From assembly GCA_017610245.1 (NCBI GenBank), contig JAFCCK010000032.1, positions 1 to 9,085 of the forward strand: a DNA stretch of 9,085 nt, written 5' to 3'. Of the stretch, positions 6,935-9,085 are shown one piece after another. The position numbers and the translations under genes were made by a program. The notes under the pieces were generated by a model, which saw only the letters and a list, made by a program, of their open reading frames with translations, was not told where the DNA came from and ran no database searches. Within the stretch, counting starts at the first letter, position 1, and every line of letters begins with the position of its first letter. The stretch is from Candidatus Iainarchaeum sp. Lineage in GTDB: Archaea; Iainarchaeota; Iainarchaeia; Iainarchaeales; GCA-2688035.

Positions 6935-8037
6935 TGCAGACCCCTCAAAACCATTCCTACCATCTTTCCATCAACCTGGATTGCGTACTTTCCGTTAATA
7001 GTTTTCATTTTCCCAATGGAAGAAGGGAGAACAAATACGAGCTTGCCCTTCTCACTCTTCTTGTCGTGTCTCATTATTGCAATAATTTTCGTAGCAGAGT
7101 AGTTTGGCAAAGCAGTTGGCAATCCAAATCCCTCTAGAAGGCGGTTCTGCCTTTCAACTGCACCCAGCGAAAGAAAGCCCAAGTAATGCGAAATCATGGC
7201 TTCGGCAGCCATTCCAATGGAAATCGCTTCCCCGTGCGAAAATCGCTTGTATTTTCCAAGAACCTCCAACGCATGCCCTACAGTGTGCCCGTAGTTCACA
7301 ACCTTGCGCAGATTTCTCTCAAGCTCGTCCCTCTCAACAATCCTGGCTTTTATTTCACAGTTTTTCTTAATCACTCTGCCCAAAACAGCCAAATCCTTGC
7401 GCAGAATTTTTTCCCTATCGTTTTCCAGAAAAGTGAACAGCTTTGCATCTGCAATAATCGCATGCTTCACTATTTCCGCCAAACCGTTGCTCAACTGCTT
7501 CTGGGGGAGGGTTTTCAGACAGTTTAGGTCAATGAAAACCGCTTTTGGCTGGTGAAATGCTCCACAGCTGTTCTTTCCTCGCGGCAGGTCAACAGCTACC
7601 TTTCCGCCAATGCTTGAATCAACCATCGCAAGTAGAGTGGTAGGCACCTGGATATAGGGAATGCCCCTCATGTAAGTAGCTGCAACAAAGCCAGCAAGGT
7701 CACCAGTAACCCCGCCACCCAAGGCAATTATGGCTGAGTTGCGGTCAAAGCCTTTTTCAAGCATCCTGTTCTGCAGTTTGGAGAGAACACTGAGGCTTTT
7801 GCTTTTCTCTCCGCTTGGGAAAGAGAAAAGAGTTGCATTAATGCGGCTTTTATTAAACCTCTTCAGCAATGGCTTCCCAAAAAGATTTGCTGTAAGAGAA
7901 TCACATATGATTGCATACCTCTCTCCCACTGGATTTTTGTTTAGGAGCGAGGGAATTCTGCCCAAAAGCCCTTTCTCAATGAGTATGCTGTAAGAGCAAT
8001 CAACATTCTTTCGCAATTTTACCCTAACCTTTTGCAT
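6931..8037 (-). CDS. aroB: 3-Dehydroquinate synthase (classical type)
   Basis: AroB converts DAHP to 3-dehydroquinate, the first carbocycle of the pathway, with NAD and a divalent metal. The 368-residue length fits the classical enzyme. Landmarks are SGEK at 75-78, the GGGVTGD NAD-binding loop at 107-113, PTTLLAMVDSSIGGK at 132-146, GAFHQP at 159-164, and the metal ligands E188 (AEIVKH), H251 (GHTVGHALE) and H268 (HGEA). It is unrelated to the alternative AroB' enzyme of many euryarchaea, so the genome should also carry an ordinary DAHP synthase rather than the ADH/AroA' route. The start ATG at 8037 lies inside the end of aroK (14-base overlap) and has GGGGAG at 8047-8052, 9 bases upstream. 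Its stop overlaps aroD as ATGA. Confidence 0.98.
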   Translation of the reverse strand: MQKVRVKLRKNVDCSYSILIEKGLLGRIPSLLNKNPVGERYAIICDSLTANLFGKPLLKRFNKSRINATLFSFPSGEKSKSLSVLSKLQNRMLEKGFDRNSAIIALGGGVTGDLAGFVAATYMRGIPYIQVPTTLLAMVDSSIGGKVAVDLPRGKNSCGAFHQPKAVFIDLNCLKTLPQKQLSNGLAEIVKHAIIADAKLFTFLENDREKILRKDLAVLGRVIKKNCEIKARIVERDELERNLRKVVNYGHTVGHALEVLGKYKRFSHGEAISIGMAAEAMISHYLGFLSLGAVERQNRLLEGFGLPTALPNYSATKIIAIMRHDKKSEKGKLVFVLPSSIGKMKTINGKYAIQVDGKMVGMVLRGLQ

Positions 8038-8557
8038 TCCCTACGACTCCCCTCTCTTTCAAAAAAGCGATTATTTCAGATACATTTTCTTCAATCGTTT
8101 TGCTGCTTGTGTCTGTAGCAAAGTCAGCCAAAGCCCTATATACGGGATTTCTCTTCTCCAGCATGAATTTTATTTCCTTGAATTCATCATTCAAATCTGT
8201 GAGAGCAGGCCTGTTGCTATCCCCACTTATTCTGGAATGAATGACCTCAGGGCTACCATTCAGCAGAATAACAATTCCATTTCTCTTCATATTCGCGGCA
8301 TTCTCCTTTCTCATTGGTGCACCACCGCCAGTTGCAATAACATGGTTGTCGCGAGAGCAAGCCTCTTTTATTGCCTTTGATTCAAGGTTGCGAAAATGCT
8401 CCTCGCCAAAGCGTTCAAATATTTCAGGGATGCTCAAGCCAGCATTTTGCTCTATCAAATTATCTGTGTCAACAAATTTGAAGCCGAGTATTTTCGCGAT
8501 ACGCTTGCCTGTAGCGCTCTTCTCCGCACCGCGATATCCGATTAAAATAACATTCAA
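8024..8557 (-). CDS. aroK: Shikimate kinase, P-loop (AroK/AroL) type, with altered Walker A and TTG start
   Basis: AroK phosphorylates shikimate at the 3-hydroxyl using ATP. The 177 residues match P-loop shikimate kinases. This is not the GHMP-type kinase found in most archaea. Shikimate-site residues are present: D30/D32 (VDTD), R56 (FRNLE), GGG at 77-79 and R136 (RNPVY). The lid arginine R116 (NRPAL) is also there. The Walker A loop reads G-Y-R-G-A-E-K-S (7-14), with Glu12 (codon GAG) where the family has glycine (GxxGxGKS). K13 and S14 remain. The TTG at 8557 is the only workable start because the P-loop begins at residue 7 and the codon just before is the aroA TAA in the same frame. The next in-frame Met (M82) would remove the active site. 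AGGTGG lies 4 bases upstream. The end overlaps aroB by 14 bases. Confidence 0.95.
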   Translation of the reverse strand: MNVILIGYRGAEKSATGKRIAKILGFKFVDTDNLIEQNAGLSIPEIFERFGEEHFRNLESKAIKEACSRDNHVIATGGGAPMRKENAANMKRNGIVILLNGSPEVIHSRISGDSNRPALTDLNDEFKEIKFMLEKRNPVYRALADFATDTSSKTIEENVSEIIAFLKERGVVGNAKG

Positions 8558-9085
8558 TTAACCACCTAATGCTCGTATCCTGTTGAAAAAATCAGGGAAA
8601 CTTTTTTTAACACAATCTGGATTGCTGATTTTGATTCCTTTTACCCTCAAGCCAGCAACGGCAAAGCTCATTGCCATCCTATGGTCAGCATATGTTTCAA
8701 TCTCTGTGCCATGCAATCCATCTGCATTGCCCTTAATAATCAATGAATCCTTTGTTATTTTTGCATCCGCTCCAAGCTTCCTGAGCTCGGTTGCTGTTGA
8801 ATCCAGCCTGTCACACTCCTTATAGCGTAGGTGCTCAATATTGGTTATGTGGGTCTCACCATCAGCAAAGGCAGCAACCACTGCCAGCGGCGGCACTATG
8901 TCAGGATAGTCATTCATGTCAACGCTTATTGCCTTCAGCTTGTTTCCTTCAACTACAACAGCATTCTCTTTCCTTTCAATGCTGCATCCCATTCTCTCCA
9001 GACAATCAAGAAAAAAGCGGTCGCCCTGTAAGGAGTTGATATTAAGGTTTGAAACCTTTATTCTCCCACCAGTTATTGCCGCTGC
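8558..9085 (-). CDS. aroA: EPSP synthase (3-phosphoshikimate 1-carboxyvinyltransferase), C-terminal part
   Basis: AroA joins shikimate 3-phosphate and phosphoenolpyruvate to give EPSP, the substrate of AroC. The reading frame is open through the window edge at 9085, so only the last 175 residues of a protein normally about 430 long are seen. The upstream residues outside any visible Met (AAAITGGRIKVSNLN...) match the family, which shows the gene continues. Motifs present, numbered within this fragment: DMNDYPD at 56-62, the RYKECDRL loop at 87-94, YADHRMAM at 132-139 with the D-H-R triad, and PDCVKKSFPDFF at 156-167 with the PEP-site lysine. The TAA stop is immediately followed, in the same frame, by the TTG start of aroK. 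This is the first visible gene of the aro array, and any promoter lies beyond the window. Confidence 0.96.
   Translation of the reverse strand, partial: AAAITGGRIKVSNLNINSLQGDRFFLDCLERMGCSIERKENAVVVEGNKLKAISVDMNDYPDIVPPLAVVAAFADGETHITNIEHLRYKECDRLDSTATELRKLGADAKITKDSLIIKGNADGLHGTEIETYADHRMAMSFAVAGLRVKGIKISNPDCVKKSFPDFFNRIRALGG
8562..8567 (-). promoter_or_regulatory. Ribosome binding site of aroK (AGGTGG)
   Basis: AGGTGG lies within the last codons of aroA and ends 4 bases before the TTG start of aroK. The GGTG core is the form common in archaea. It supports use of the TTG, which otherwise would be a doubtful start. The spacer is short compared with the 6 to 9 bases seen before aroB, aroD, aroE and aroC, so initiation here may be weak or may rely on ribosomes that have just ended aroA. 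Confidence 0.55.

Noticed and set aside
8024..9085. aroA-aroK as one fused gene broken by a frameshift or nonsense mutation
   Set aside because: AroA ends at a normal family C-terminus (after PDFFNRIRALGG), and a ribosome site plus TTG follow at once. Two separate proteins is the simpler reading, although the single-stop junction is reported as a finding.
1..9085. RNA genes, CRISPR arrays, insertion sequences, or phage or defence genes
   Set aside because: The whole window is taken up by metabolic genes and one surface-protein gene. No direct-repeat arrays, inverted terminal repeats or transposase motifs were seen on reading both strands.

Overview
The window is fully coding: eight genes cover it from edge to edge with no intergenic base. 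One gene is on the + strand (the 3' part of carB). The other seven run on the - strand as one tightly packed array. Read in the direction of transcription (right to left) they are aroA (3' part), aroK, aroB, aroD, aroE, aroC and a 1056-residue secreted, membrane-anchored protein. carB and the surface-protein gene converge and share four bases at their stops (1220-1223).

The aro array supplies six of the seven shikimate-pathway steps: AroB makes 3-dehydroquinate, AroD dehydrates it, AroE reduces it to shikimate, AroK phosphorylates it, AroA adds enolpyruvate and AroC makes chorismate. Only the DAHP-forming step is missing, and the left edge of that operon lies beyond the window. Four junctions are identical 4-base ATGA overlaps (aroB/aroD, aroD/aroE, aroE/aroC, aroC/surface protein). 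aroK/aroB overlap by 14 bases. aroA and aroK lie in the same frame, separated by a single TAA that is followed at once by a TTG start. Translational coupling along the array is therefore likely.

The last gene of the array is unrelated to aromatic biosynthesis. It encodes a signal peptide, two successive modules of about 425 residues (each a probable seven-bladed beta-propeller followed by a PKD domain), a segment with 16 cysteines, and a C-terminal transmembrane helix with a short basic tail. Its ligand or role cannot be read from the sequence.

Organism: most likely an uncultivated archaeon with a compact genome, perhaps of a DPANN type. The PKD/Cys-rich/C-terminal-anchor surface protein, the GGTG-type ribosome site and the extreme compaction fit this. 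The AroK is of the P-loop (bacterial/eukaryotic) type rather than the GHMP type usual in archaea, AroB is the classical enzyme, and the CarB resembles the CAD/CPS1 branch known best from eukaryotes. Those three look like acquired or unusual lineages, and a bacterial host cannot be excluded. No RNA genes, mobile elements, CRISPR arrays or promoters were seen.
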